The position numbers were made by a program, and so were the translations under genes. Under the pieces are notes generated by a model. That model did no database searches. It was not told the DNA's origin and was given only the letters and a program-made list of their open reading frames with translations. Source: Ryuthela nishihirai (taxonomy: Eukaryota; Arthropoda; Arachnida; Araneae; Heptathelidae). From it: DNA of 64,000 nucleotides. Location of the stretch: assembly GCA_038380435.1 (NCBI GenBank), contig JAWZYU010000123.1:716734-780733 (forward strand), given 5' to 3'. Of this stretch, positions 22,270 through 32,759 are shown piece by piece. Position 1 is the first letter of the stretch. Every line of letters begins with the position of its first letter.

Positions 22270-22923
22270 CTACGGCTGCCTCCTCTGAACACGGGGCTCA
22301 AAGTGGGGCAAGAGGCTATGGTACAGGCTCCTGGTGGTGCTCTGAAACAAATCAAAATCATTAATGACATGGGAAATACACTCTACATTCCTGAGAACGT
22401 CACTATAGAAGCGGGTGGGTTTCTCAGACCTGGGACCATTGAATACGAGATCCGGCGACAGGAACCTGAGCGAAAGACTTAACCAGTAGAACATGAAGTT
22501 GGACATGAAGATACCGGAATTCAAAATCGTGATGACAGAAGAGATTGCCACCGCAGCGAAGTTTCGTTGAAGGTCCAGAATGTCCCATCCACCTGAGTCG
22601 ATGGCCTGGGTCACTCTGTCCCTCTTCACCAACTCCTGTTTATCTCCCCAAAAGAAGGTGAACAAGAGTCTGGTCCACTGACAGACCACGTGCCGCGGGA
22701 TGGGCAAAACTTGTGCAGCATACGTGAGGCATGGCATGAAGTCCTGTCTGACAACGTGGGCGTAAGCTCGGTAGAACATGTCACACTCAGCCCACCTGGA
22801 AGCTATGGGCTGAACTTTCAGTGTGCTAGTCTTCCAGATCATCCACAGACTACGACCAAAGTAAACGTTGAGAACCTTTATCGGGTCACGATCCATCACA
22901 GGTCGTGGGGAGTTTTGGGGCAA
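22270..22923 (-). pseudogene. Tx1/L1-like ORF2, C-terminal part
   Basis: The longest intact frame of this LINE, 217 codons. It holds the Trp-rich segment typical of the region after the RT domain (LLFTFFWGDKQELVKRDRV, then SGGWDILDLQRN). The knuckle region lies further on, in another frame at 21,797-22,180. The protein would have been the reverse transcriptase's downstream domain; here it is only a fragment. Confidence 0.78.
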
Positions 22924-24410
22924 CCCCTACTCCAATGAAGCCACGAGGCGACAGTCTTCTTCTCCTGGTGAAGCAGAGCACTGGTGGCCCTGCAGTAACT
23001 TCCGACTTCCCTCAAGGCCCAACTGAGGGAGTGTTGGTCAGCTAGAAGAAGTGAGACATCGTCGGCATACGTGACACATTTCAGATCGACGGGTTTTGTT
23101 GTTTTTCTTCTGAGCGGCACTTTTTTGCACACCATGGGCTAAATGGCCAGGTCACATGGACCTCGAAGGCTCAGAGAAGGTTGAGGGAGGGGACCCACTG
23201 GAACAGCTGTTGGGAGACAAATGGTAGCCTCCCGTCAAGGCCATCCAGCGTGTTCTTTAACGTGAACAGGGTATGGCTCTCCCGCACACGGGGCCACGGC
23301 TTAACGTCCCATCCGACGGACGGCAGGGCGGGGAATTTTTGCGGAGATAAATCTCAACGCCGACCCAGCTGGGACTCGGACCTGGGAACTACAGATTACG
23401 AGCCTGGCGCGTTACCGACTGAGCCATCCCCGCCCCTCAGATCGACGGAAGCATTGCCAGGGACAGTGATGCCCCTGATGCGACAGGAAGCCATGATCCA
23501 TTCGATCGAAAGCCTTGCTCTGATCGAAGTTCACAAGACAGCTGGAAGGTCCTCGGAGTCGACATAATCCAGTACGTCTCAAACTAGATGGAGAGAACTC
23601 ACAATGGAACGTCCCGGGACTGCGAAAGTCTGGTCGGGACTCACCAGCTGGGAGAGGACACCAGCAAATCGATTACAAAAAACTTTGGTAAGAATCTTGT
23701 AATCGACTTTAAGCACGGTGATGGGTCTCCAACAGGAGAGGTCGTCCTGCTTTGCCTCCTCCTTGCAAAGAAGCGTTACGACCCCACCGTGCTTGGAGGT
23801 GGACAGCAAACCTTCATGAAAGCAACGCTGGTAAACATCAATGAGAAGAGGGCCCAGGGGTAACCCAACTCAACTGGTAACCCATCGCTACCAGGACTCT
23901 TACTGTTGCGGAGCTATGAGAGAGCTTTGATGTACTATTGCAAGGTAACAGGCTGCTCCAAAGTCACGTTCACCTCGGACTGGAGTCGAGGCAACAACTC
24001 GAAGATTCCGATTAGTTGCATTCAACGGTATCTTCAGCAAACAAATCCTGATAAAAGTCAGCAGCATGGGCCAGCATGTCCTCTGTGCGACTTAGCTGTT
24101 GACCATTCCGGCCGACTAAGGAGAGAAACCTCTGTCTTGACCATTGTCTCTCTCTCGCTTGAAGAAGTGGCGAGAGAATGTCTCCTCGGCATCCAGGCGG
24201 GATCCGCCCGACCTGACCGACCTCTCGCTACTTAACGAGTAGCACTGGATCTGGTTCTGTAGAGAGACCAGCTCCAACTGAATGGCCGGCGTAGGGGAGT
24301 TTTTACGAGACAGGAAATTTAACTTCAAGTTCAGCCAAGAAAGTGTGCTCTCCGTTCCCTGGCCCGATTTTTCCCCCACTGCGGGAAGAACTGACGGACC
24401 CACCACTCAG
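22924..24410 (-). pseudogene. Tx1/L1-like ORF2, RT region in pieces
   Basis: Three frames carry RT fragments: 22,896-23,135 (YADDVSLL active site), 23,579-23,809 (GGVVTLLCKEEAKQDDLSCW to VPGRSIVSSLHLVRD) and 24,116-24,406 (region upstream of the RT). The SINE-T at 23,093-23,436 separates the active site from the fingers. Several frameshifts make it non-functional. Confidence 0.78.
23093..23436 (-). mobile_element. SINE-T inside the Tx1-like LINE
   Basis: Flanked by TCAGATCGACGG at 23,081-23,092 and 23,437-23,448. About 40 bases around the CGGTGTCCCC segment are deleted (GACGGACGGCAGGGCGGGG). Confidence 0.94.
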
Positions 24411-24542
24411 CATCGTGAGATGCGCTCTGGTATTATGTTCTTTCTTTTACAAAGGAATGCCGAAAAGTTAAGGATGCATCCACAGATTATATATGCTCCT
24501 TCAACTGTGTTTCCGTCTGGTCTCATAAAATATTTTTTCTAT

Positions 24543-24639
24543 GTAAGAAGATGAAGCATAAACTCTGTTTTAAATTTTTAAATGACGATCCTAAATAAAT
24601 ATCGTCATTTTAAATGGAGTTTAAGTTTCATTTTCTTAC
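24543..24639. repeat. Long imperfect hairpin
   Basis: Left arm 24,543-24,589 (GTAAGAAGATGAAGCATAAA to TTAAATGACGAT) pairs with right arm 24,601-24,639 (ATCGTCATTTTAAATGGAG to TTTCATTTTCTTAC). The loop is CCTAAATAAAT. Possibly a small foldback MITE; a pre-miRNA-like hairpin is the alternative. Confidence 0.7.
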
Positions 24640-24646
24640 AATCTGT

Positions 24647-25082
24647 GGGGCGGGGGTGACTCAGTCGGTAGCGCTCCAGGCTCGTAATCTGTAGTTCCCA
24701 GGTTCGAGTCCCAGCTGGGTCAGCGTTGAGATTTATCTCCGCAAAGTTCCCAGATTCGAGTCCCAGCTGGGTCAGCGATGAGATTTATCTCCGCAAAATT
24801 CCCCGCCCTGCCCACGGTCAGTAGGGGATATCGATGGGCTTAGAAAGGCCGCCGTCCGCCAGATGGGACGTTAAGCCGTGGTCCCGTGTGCGGGAGAGCC
24901 ATACCCTGTGCACGTTAAAGAACACGCTGGATGGCCTTGACGGGAGGCTGCTATCTGTCTCCCAACAGCTCTTCCAGTGGGTCCCCTTCACCAAACTTCT
25001 CTGAGCCTTCGGGGTCCATGTGACCTGGCCATTTAGCCAATGGTGTGCAAAAAAATGCCGCTCAGAGGTAAAACAACCCAAC
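24647..25082 (+). mobile_element. SINE-T with a duplicated B box
   Basis: Flanked by TTACAATCTGT at 24,636-24,646 and 25,083-25,093. A 52 bp unit from GTTCCCAG to CTCCGCAAA is repeated (24,694-24,745 and 24,746-24,797). The first B box is perfect (GGTTCGAGTCC) and the second has one change (GATTCGAGTCC). Confidence 0.95.
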
Positions 25083-25124
25083 TTACAATCTGTAAAATCT
25101 CAGAAATGTTTACCATTTGGTAAG

Positions 25125-25154
25125 AGTAATGTTTACCATTTGGTAAACATTACT
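25125..25154. repeat. Perfect 30 bp palindrome
   Basis: Arms AGTAATGTTTACCA and TGGTAAACATTACT with a two-base loop. Part of the arm (GTTTACCATTTGGTAA) also occurs just before, at 25,108-25,123. Confidence 0.9.
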
Positions 25155-25644
25155 GATTAGTGTCGCCATCTATTATCTCAAGGAGAACTAAATAAATTAC
25201 CCTTGTACGTAACCAATGCGAGGCCAATCCAACTGCAAGAATTTTAGGATTTCTCTTCTTCCCGTTGTCGATTGCAAAAGGTGGGGGGGGAGAAGTATCC
25301 CCCTCGGAAAAATGAATTTATGTTGAATAATATGAGTTATATTAAAAATAATGTTTTTTTTCCCCTTTAAAGAAGTCGTGATGACTCTTTATTTGCAACC
25401 GCACTCTTTAATATATTGCTCGACTTAAATATTTAAAATAAACGAAAATAAACATTCAGATATCTTTGACTTTAAATAATCAGTAACTTGTTTCCGTTTC
25501 TCTGTCTAATCCAAAACCTCATGAAATCTAAGGAAATAGCAATTTAAATTCCAGAGCTCACCCAGCTTCGGTACATCACTGGCTACAATTGAAGCAGAGG
25601 CTACGATCCTTGCGTTTAATCTATATAAATGTATAGCTCATTTG
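25155..25644. other. Unassigned spacer
   Basis: Contains a G-run (25,282-25,290) followed by ATCCCCCTCGG. Its shape is similar to the G-rich stretches at 40,866 and 18,855, perhaps an old shared element. No gene seen. Confidence 0.4.
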
Positions 25645-25656
25645 TCTGTTTGTTTG

Positions 25657-26040
25657 TAAGGGGTACGCAGTCGGTATCGCACCAGGCTCGTAATCAGAAG
25701 TTCGCAGGTTCGAGTCCCATCTAGGATAGGAGTTTGGTGAGATTTATCTCCCCAAAACTCTCCGCCATACCCTCGGTCAGTAGGGGACACCGATGGGCTT
25801 GGAAAGGCCTCCTCGGACGAATGGGACGTTAAGTCATTGCACCGTGTGCGGGAGAGCCATACTCTGTACACGTTAAACAACACACTGGATGGCCTTGATG
25901 GGAGGCTACCATCTGTCTCCTAACAGCTGTCCATTGGGTTCCCGTCCCCCAACTTTCTCTGAGACCTCGGGGTCCTTGTGACTTGGCAATTTAACTCACT
26001 GTGTGCGAAAAAAGTGCCGCTTAGAGGCAAATGAACTCAA
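25657..26040 (+). mobile_element. SINE-T, old full-length copy
   Basis: Flanked by TCTGTTTGTTTG at 25,645-25,656 and 26,041-26,052. The B box is intact (GGTTCGAGTCC); the A box is damaged (GTACGCAGTCGG). Confidence 0.92.
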
Positions 26041-26129
26041 TCTGTTTGTTTGATATATTCTCCTAGACATCAGAGCTAGAACCACAATACTTAGTTTAAT
26101 CTCACTGCAACTTAGTGTACTGTAAGGCT

Positions 26130-26325
26130 GAGTTGTTTTACCTCTGAGAGCTACTTTTCGGTACACAATGGGCTAAATGGCCAGGTCACAAGGACCCGAA
26201 AAGTTCAAAGCAGGTTAAGGAAGGCCACCCACTGGACAGTTGTTAGGAGACAGATGGAAGCCTTCGGTCAAGTCCAACCAGTATGTTCTTTACTGTGCAT
26301 AGATTATGGCTCTCCCACACATGGA
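26130..26325 (-). mobile_element. SINE-T 3' fragment
   Basis: Tail GTTGTTTTACCTCTGAG through GGCTCTCCCACACATGG, diverged, cut off by the next SINE-T in the opposite orientation. Confidence 0.8.
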
Positions 26326-26710
26326 GGGGCGGGGGTGGCTCAGTCGGTAGCGCATCAGGCTCGTAATCTGTAGTTCCCAGGTTCGAGTTCCAGCTGGGTC
26401 AGCGTTGAGATTTATCTCCGCAAAATTCCCCGCCCTGCCCACGGTCAGTAGGGGACACCGATGGGCTTGGAAAGGCCGCCGTCCATGTGATGGGATGTTA
26501 CGTCTTGGCCCCGTGTGTGGGAGAACCATACTCTGTGCACTTTAAAGAACATGCTGGATGGCCTTGACGGGAGGCTACCATCTGTCTCCCAACAGCTGTT
26601 CCAGTGGGTCCCCTCCCCCAACCTTCTCTGAGCCTTCGGGGGCCATGTGACCTGGCCATTTAGCACATGGTGTGCAAAAAAAGTGCCGCTCAGAGGTAAA
26701 ACAACCCAAC
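26326..26710 (+). mobile_element. SINE-T, full length
   Basis: Complete head GGGGCGGGGGTGGCTCAG, B box GGTTCGAGTTCC, tail AAACAACCCAACAACC. Confidence 0.93.
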
Positions 26711-27278
26711 AACCTTCGATATGGTTGAAATGAAAAGTTCTAGAGCGTTTCTTGACCTATCAAAAGTGGAATATTTTGTTTAAATATCTATGAGTATGGC
26801 TTTGTCCGAATGAAATTTAAACCATCCGTTGCTTCGTAATGCAGTCAGGTAATAACGATTTTAATAATAATGGCTTTATGGCAAACTTTACAGGATTGTC
26901 ATACTTAAAATACCCTGCTATGCCTTATGGCAAGGCCAGGTCTTTTCAAGCCTGCTATGTGTCTTATGGCAAGGTCATAAGACGCATAGCAGTATTGAAA
27001 AGCATGCTGTCTGTCGGATGGAGGTGCAGTCGTGGAACTAAGAGTAGTAATGGAGCTGTCCTAAACCAGAGCTATGTAATGGGTAACCAGAGCTACTACA
27101 GGGCTTGGACAATATACTTAAAAACAAAAACGATGTATCAAGTTGGTCAAAAGAAACAGGAACATAATTCAGCATTATTATATTATTCCTTACGTGAATA
27201 AACTGCCGTTATTTTTATATTATATATATATCTGTTGTAATTTTTATGACTATATACTCAGCAACAAATTAGTTATAT
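26711..27278. other. Unassigned spacer with a hairpin
   Basis: At 26,943-27,001, TTTTCAAG..TGCTATGTGTCTTATG pairs with CATAAGACGCATAGCA..TTGAAAA (arms about 26 bases, loop GCAAGGT). Just before it, CTATGCCTTATGGCAAGGCC repeats part of the left arm. No coding gene recognised. Confidence 0.6.
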
Positions 27279-27567
27279 CTGCAGTGATAGCCAGGCTTAT
27301 AATCTACAGTTCCCAGGTTCGAGTTCTGCCTGCGCCAGAGTTAAGATTTATACCCCAAAACATCCCTTCCCTTCCCTCAGACAGGGAAGCCGATGGGATT
27401 GAAAAGGCTGCCATTCATCGGTCGGGAGGTAAGCGGCGTGGTCCCGTGTGTGGGAGTGCCACACTCTCTTCAGGATAAAGAACATGATCGATGGGTTTCA
27501 GGAGAGGCTAAAATCTACTTCCCACAGCTGCCAGTGTGTCCCCTCGCTCAGCAATCTCCGAGCCTTT
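27279..27567 (+). mobile_element. Diverged SINE-T-like copy
   Basis: The B box is perfect (CAGGTTCGAGTTC), the sense of the body is preserved (AGATTTATACCCCAAAAC, ACAGGGAAGCCGATGGG), and the end lies near CAATCTCCGAGCC. The divergence is high enough for a separate, older subfamily. Confidence 0.72.
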
Positions 27568-27576
27568 GAAGAAAGG

Positions 27577-27969
27577 CAAATATGGGTTGGGTTGTTTTAC
27601 CTCTGAGCGGCACTTTTTTGCACACCATGGGCTAAATGGCCAGGTCACATGGACCCCGAAGGCTCAGAGAAGATTGGGGGAGGGGACCCACTGGAACAGC
27701 TGTTGGGAGACAGATGGTAGTCTCCCGTCAAGGCCATCCAGGGTGTTCTTTAACGTGCATAGGGTACGGCTCTCCCGCACACGGGGCCACGGCTTAACGT
27801 CCCATCCGACGGATGGCGGCCTTTTCAAGCCCATCGGTGTCCCCTACTGACGTGGGCAGGGCGGGGAATTTTGCGGAGATAAATCTCAACGCTGACCCAG
27901 TTGGGACTCGAACCTGGGAACTACAGATTACGAGCCTGGCGCGCTATCGACTGAATCACCCCCGCCCCA
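27577..27969 (-). mobile_element. SINE-T, full length
   Basis: Complete from GGGTTGGGTTGTTTTACC to CACCCCCGCCCC. Both flanks carry AAATATGG. Confidence 0.93.
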
Positions 27970-28269
27970 GAAAAATATGGCCTTAGATGATCAGATTAAT
28001 AGGCCACACTGATCTGACAGCCCTCCTCTTCCATTTTCTTCCACAAGAGAGTATCTCTTTTGAAAGTTACTAAGGGTCTGCACCCCGTGAAGGCTGGATC
28101 AGACATTAGGTGCTAGAGTAGCCAGTTCTGTGCATCATCACTGGGGACTGGTACACAGCTCTCCATCCAGTTTATGTCTAGATACCATTTACAGGCCAAA
28201 AATTTGCCAACTGCACGCGGTATTCCCTATGGTCACCCTCCCAAGTACTGATCTCGCCCAAAGCTCCTT
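27970..28269. other. Unassigned spacer
   Basis: No repeat or gene identified in these 300 bases. Confidence 0.4.
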
Positions 28270-28582
28270 ATTTTCTTTGCAAAATTCCCCGCCCTGTCCA
28301 CGTGGGCGGGGAACGGTCAGTAGGGAACTGTTATTGGGCTTGGAAAGGCCGCAGTCCGTCGGATGGGACGTTAAGCCGTGGCTCCGTGTGTGGGAGAGCC
28401 ATACCCTGTGCACGTTAAAGAACACGCTGGATGGCCTTGACGGGAGGCTACCATCTGTCTCCCAACAGCTGTTCCAGTGGGTCCCCCAACCTTCTCTGAA
28501 CCTTCGGGGTCCTTGTGACCTGGCCATTTAACCCATGGTGTGCATAAAAGTGCCGCTAACAGGTAAAACAACCCAACCGAAA
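28270..28582 (+). mobile_element. SINE-T, 5' truncated
   Basis: Starts at CTTTGCAAAATTCCCCGCCC, with an inserted inverted piece (CCACGTGGGCGGGGAACGGTCAG), and runs to the tail AAACAACCCAACC. Confidence 0.85.
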
Positions 28583-29036
28583 CCCAAAGCTGCTTAACAT
28601 CTGAGGATGGGAAACAACCGATGTTTTTAAATTGGTATTACCTTTGTCTTAACAAAATTGATATTTTTATTACCAAAATTTTATTTGCTATATTATTATT
28701 TATTTATTTATTTATTATTATTTTCTTCCAAGATTTTATTACAATTTTATCGATTTTTATTATCAATTTTGTTATGTTTTCATATTTAATTAAGGCTACC
28801 AGTAAAAAGTTTAGATAAACAAATTAAAGTATAATTATTTTCGTTCAATCTTGATCGCAGAGGCGTCGAACAGCAGGATTCAAGAGCATTTCTGCGCTTG
28901 CGGAGATGGAAATAAGTATCAAAAGCAACCGAAATGAAGAGGGATTTTTGCATCTGTATTCAATGAGGGCATCATTCATAAATTGGGCAATGCCGTGAAA
29001 GACATAAGATGAAATAATATTGATGGATCACACTAT
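28583..29036. other. Unassigned AT-rich spacer
   Basis: Contains a TTTA microsatellite at 28,697-28,715. The 28,860-28,960 part is less AT-rich but unrecognised. Confidence 0.4.
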
Positions 29037-29037
29037 A

Positions 29038-29592
29038 TATACACTACAGGAAAAAAAATTGCAACACCTGGAAGGATTGATGTCATTTTATTAAAATGCA
29101 GTCAGGTGTTAACGTACACTGAGATATGCAATTGATTACATTATCAAAAAAAAAATAAAAAAAAATCTGGTCAATGATGATGAAATATGACATATGTAGT
29201 ATGATGTTGAACCCGCCCCGCACAGCAATGCATTCATGAACATGGCGGGGAAAGCTATCGTCCACCTCTATAATATCCTCCTGAGGAATAGTACTCCAAA
29301 TAGCGAGAAGTCGCTGTTCCATTTCAGCGACAGTGATTAGCGCACCTCTTGGATGTTGTTGGAGCTGTTGTTGGAGCTGAATGTCCCAGACGTGTTCAAT
29401 AGGTGAAAGGTCCGGCGAGCGTGCTGGCCATGGTAGTACCTGAACGTTTTGCTCGTGCAGACTAATGCGGTCTGTGTGGGGACGGGCGTTATCTTGCTGG
29501 TAAAAGGTTCCGTGCTGCTGAACAAATAGGAAAGCCACTGGCTGCAAAATGTAACATATCGTTGGGCAGTTAGAGATCCCATTATGATGACC
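29038..29592 (-). pseudogene. Tc1-like transposase, C-terminal part
   Basis: The enzyme would cut and paste DNA at TA sites. The minus-strand frame 29,547-29,083 shows the second catalytic Asp (FYQQDNARPHT) and the third acidic region (WPARSPDLSPIEHVWD). The element end is visible at 29,040 (CACTACAGGAAAAAAAATTG) next to TATATATA, a plausible TA target. The N-terminal half, including the first Asp, is gone; a SINE-T fragment begins where it stops. Confidence 0.85.
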
Positions 29593-29599
29593 AGTTCTG

Positions 29600-29716
29600 A
29601 CAGAGATGTCCGACTAATGTTCCCCACACCAAGACAGATTGTAGCTTCCCATGAAGGCCATGCAGCGTGTTCCTTAACGTGCACATGGTATAGCTCTCCT
29701 GCACACGAGCAAGGCC
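29600..29716 (-). mobile_element. SINE-T internal fragment
   Basis: AGATTGTAGCTTCCCATGAAGG through GCACATGGTATAGCTCTCC matches the middle of the element. Confidence 0.7.
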
Positions 29717-30032
29717 AATTCTATACAATTGACCTGGACACTGCAAGCACAAAACACCTAATTTTGAAAAAAAAAATAGAGCAGTTCTCATTATACTAAC
29801 TTTTACTAAAAATTCAACCAGCAGTTACCTCTTTAAAAAATTACATAGTTAATTTTAAAATATTCTTATTTATTTTAATAAAACCGTAAAGAGTAAAATA
29901 TTCAATTTTATGTAGTTTTAAAATAGATAGATTTAATATAAATTTTAAGCAAATTAAATCACTTAAATATTTATGCAAAATTAATTTTTCTGCTTTCTTC
30001 CTTCCTTTTGCTTAAGGCTGTCCAGACCTGGT
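29717..30032. other. Unassigned AT-rich spacer
   Basis: Nothing recognised. Confidence 0.4.
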
Positions 30033-30119
30033 GTATTACGGTGGCCTTGACATCCGACAGACGGTGGCCTTTCCAAGCCGATCGGTGTCCCTTACTGATC
30101 GCCGGCAGGGCGGGATTAT
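30033..30119 (-). mobile_element. SINE-T body fragment, older
   Basis: GGTGGCCTTGACATCCGACAG to GATCGCCGGCAGGGCGGGATT. The next SINE-T inserted at its edge and duplicated GGCGGGATTATT. Confidence 0.75.
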
Positions 30120-30727
30120 TGGGTTGGGTTGTTTTACCTCTGAGCGGCACTTTTTTGCACACCATGGGCTAAACGACCAGGTCACATGGACCCCGAAGGC
30201 TCAGAGAAGGTTGGGGGAGGGGACCCATTGGAACAGCTGTTGGGAGACAGATGGTAGCCCCCCGTCAAGGCCAACCAGCGTATTCTTTAACTTGCACAGG
30301 GTATGTCTCTCCCGCACACGGTGACACGGCTTAACGTCCCATCCGACGGATTGCGGCCTTTCCAAGCCCATCGGTGTCCCCTACTGACCGTGGACAGGGC
30401 GGCGAATTTTGCGGAGATAAATCTCAACGCTGACCCAGCTGGGACTCGAACCTGGGAACTACAGATTACGAGCCTGGCGCGCTACCGACTGGCCATCCAG
30501 CGTATTCTTTAACTTGCACAGGGTATGTCTCTCCCGCACACGGTGACACGGCTTAACGTCCCATCCGACGGATTGCGGCCTTTCCAAACCCATCGGTGTC
30601 CCCTACTGACCGTGGACAGGGCGGCGAATTTTGCGGAGATAAATCTCAACGCTGACCCAGCTGGGACTCGAACCTGGGAACTACAGATTACGAGCCTGGC
30701 GCGCTACCGACTGAGCCACCCCGCCCC
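30120..30727 (-). mobile_element. SINE-T with a 222 bp internal duplication
   Basis: Flanked by GGCGGGATTATT (30,108-30,119 and 30,728-30,739). The head-proximal part, from GGCCATCCAGCG to the A box (GCGCTACCGACT), occurs twice at 30,269-30,490 and from 30,491. The units are offset by exactly 222 bases and nearly identical, and the B box is duplicated too. Confidence 0.93.
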
Positions 30728-30739
30728 TGGCGGGATTAT

Positions 30740-31314
30740 TGCGCAGAATGTTGGTTGCGCTACAGCTATATTGTGTTGCATTCGCACTCATTCTGAGCTA
30801 TTTTGTTGTCTTGTCAGGTTGGGAATGGGAACGGTATGAAAGTTCTAAAATAAAAATACAATTTTATTAAGAAATTATTAATTTTTCCTTTGCGATTGCC
30901 GTTGTGGTCTCCCCTGCTGTATAATAAGTGATCACAAAAACTGACTTTTGAAGTGAATTTTTGCAACTGGCATTGTTATTTTTAATATTCAAATAACTCA
31001 TTAAATACTGAACGAATAATGTTGAAAAGCCAGAGATATTGATTATATTTCACTTCTTTCAGAAGTTACCTTACTTCGACGATATCTTGCCATTTACATA
31101 ACAGACGGTTGTTTCTTAACTTACGGACACCAGTATTTGTTTTTGAAATATTTTGATGGTACTCCAGAAGTAAAGGAAATAATTTAACATCAACATATAC
31201 CTATCATACCATTTTTTGTAATGGTATATTCTTCAAAAGAAATCGATTCATACAGAAAATAGTTTTATTTTTGTAAATATGGATATTTAAATTAATTTAT
31301 AATTCAATTTTAAA
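30740..31314. other. Unassigned spacer
   Basis: No gene or repeat recognised. Confidence 0.4.
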
Positions 31315-31316
31315 TA

Positions 31317-31469
31317 CAGTCGCCCAAAAAATATCCGAACACTATGGTTGATTACAGAATTCAGAAAAAATATCGGACAAGGTTTTTTTTAGAAATTAGT
31401 GATCTGACAACCTTCGTGTACTGAATTCAGTAATCAACCATAGTGTTCGGATATGTTTTTGAGCCACTG
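31317..31469. mobile_element. 153 bp MITE, copy 2
   Basis: Ends CAGTCGCCCAAAAAATATCC and GGATATGTTTTTGAGCCACTG, flanked by TA on both sides (31,315-31,316 and 31,470-31,471). Shares its internal sequence with 6295-6447 (for example ACCATAGTGTTCGGATA). Confidence 0.9.
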
Positions 31470-31504
31470 TACCTTAGCTTCTGCTACTGGCATGCTGATG
31501 TGAA

Positions 31505-32508
31505 GGATTGTTGGGTTTGGTTGTTTTACCTCTGAGCGGCACTTTTTTGCACAGAAAGGGCTAAATAGCCAGGTCACAAGGACCTCGAATGCTCAGAGAA
31601 GGTTGGGGGAGGGTTTGGGTTGTTTTTACCTCTGAGCGGCACTTTTTGCACACAATGGGCTAAATAGCCAGGTCACAAGGAGCACGAAGGCTCAGAGAAG
31701 GTTCCGGGAGGGTTTGGGTTGGGTTGTTTTTACCTCTGAGCGGCACTTTTTTTGCACACAATGGGCTAAATAGCCAGGTCACAAGGACCCCGAAGGCTCA
31801 GAGAAGGTTGGGGGAGGGTTTGGGTTGTTTTTACCTATGAGCGGCACTTTTTTGCACACAATGGGCTAAATAGCCAGGTCACAAGGACCCCGAAGGCTCA
31901 GAGAAGGTTGGGGGAGGGTTTGGGTTGGGTTGTTCTTACCTCTGAGCGGCACTTTTTTGCACACAATGGTCTAAATAGCCAGGTCACAAGGACCCCGATG
32001 GCTCAGAGAAGGTTTGGGGAGGGTTTGGGTTGGGTTGCTTTTACCTCTGAGCGGCACTTTTTTGCACACAATGGGCTAAATAGCCAGGTCACCAGGACCC
32101 CGAAGGCTCAGAGAAGGTTGGGGGAGGGTTTGGGTTAGGTTGTTTTTACCTCTGAGCGGCACTTTTTTGCACACAATGGGCTAAATAGCTAGGTCACAAG
32201 GACCACGAAGGCTCAGAGAAGGTTGTGGGATGGTTTGGGTTGGGTTGTTTTTACCTCTGAGCGGCACTTTTTTTGCACACAGTGGTCTAAATAGCCAGGT
32301 CACAAGGACCCCGAAGGCTCAGAGAAGGTTGGGGGAGGGTTTGGGTTGGGTTGTTTTACCTCTGAACGGCACGTTTTTGCACACAATGGACTAAATAGCC
32401 AGGTCACAAGGATCACGAAGGCTCAGAGAAATTTGGGGGAGGGTTTGGGTTGGGTTGTTTTACCTCTGAGAGGCACCTTTTAGCACACAATGGGCTAAAT
32501 AGCCAGGT
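31505..32508 (-). repeat. Ten-unit tandem array of the SINE-T 3' end
   Basis: Units of about 104 bp start near 31,519, 31,617, 31,714, 31,818, 31,920, 32,025, 32,128, 32,237, 32,344 and 32,448. Each runs from GGTTGTTTTTACCTCTGAGC through TTTGCACACAATGGGCTAAATAG and GACCCCGAAGGCTCAGAGAAGGTTGGGGGAGGG. The unit equals the last ~95 bases of SINE-T plus its pentamer tail. No head is present. All units share ATAGCC where the dispersed SINEs have ATGGCC, so the array came from one founder. Confidence 0.95.
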
Positions 32509-32759
32509 CGTCCTGTCTGCAGTGGGGGAGCAGTGGATTTACCATTCGGTTCACGGTGACGCAATGAATACGAGTGTGGTCGGTCATTGAACGGGTGTAC
32601 TGGGAGTTGGCAGGGCGGCAGTGGCTCGTGGAACTGTGTGCGCTGGTAGGGCAGAGATTCAACATTAGACCCAGTGACAGACTATTCATCTATAAGACAG
32701 AAGAGATCCATCTGCTTAACCGAACATCTGATTCTTTATCAAGTGTTACCACAGTATTA

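Larger units (their letters stand above)
21775..24430 (-). mobile_element. Tx1/L1-like LINE, decayed, carrying a SINE-T
   Basis: Read from 24,430 down: the region before the RT (HFFKRERDNGQDRGFSP near 24,150), RT fingers (SCWRPITVLKVDYKILTKVF near 23,720), the RT active-site segment (YADDVSLL near 23,060) and a long C-terminal part (AAQVLPIPRHVVCQWTRLLF near 22,700). A CCHC-like knuckle follows (CPHCGEVDVVTHAVYSC near 22,130). The order matches Tx1-type elements. GC content is higher than in the neighbouring DNA. Confidence 0.82.

Noticed and set aside
26839..27201. 120-codon host gene
   Set aside because: The frame spans an inverted repeat and shows no recognisable domain.
31920..32510. Telomeric repeat (TTGGG-like words)
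   Set aside because: The words belong to the pentamer tail of SINE-T units of about 104 bp and do not form a continuous telomeric array.
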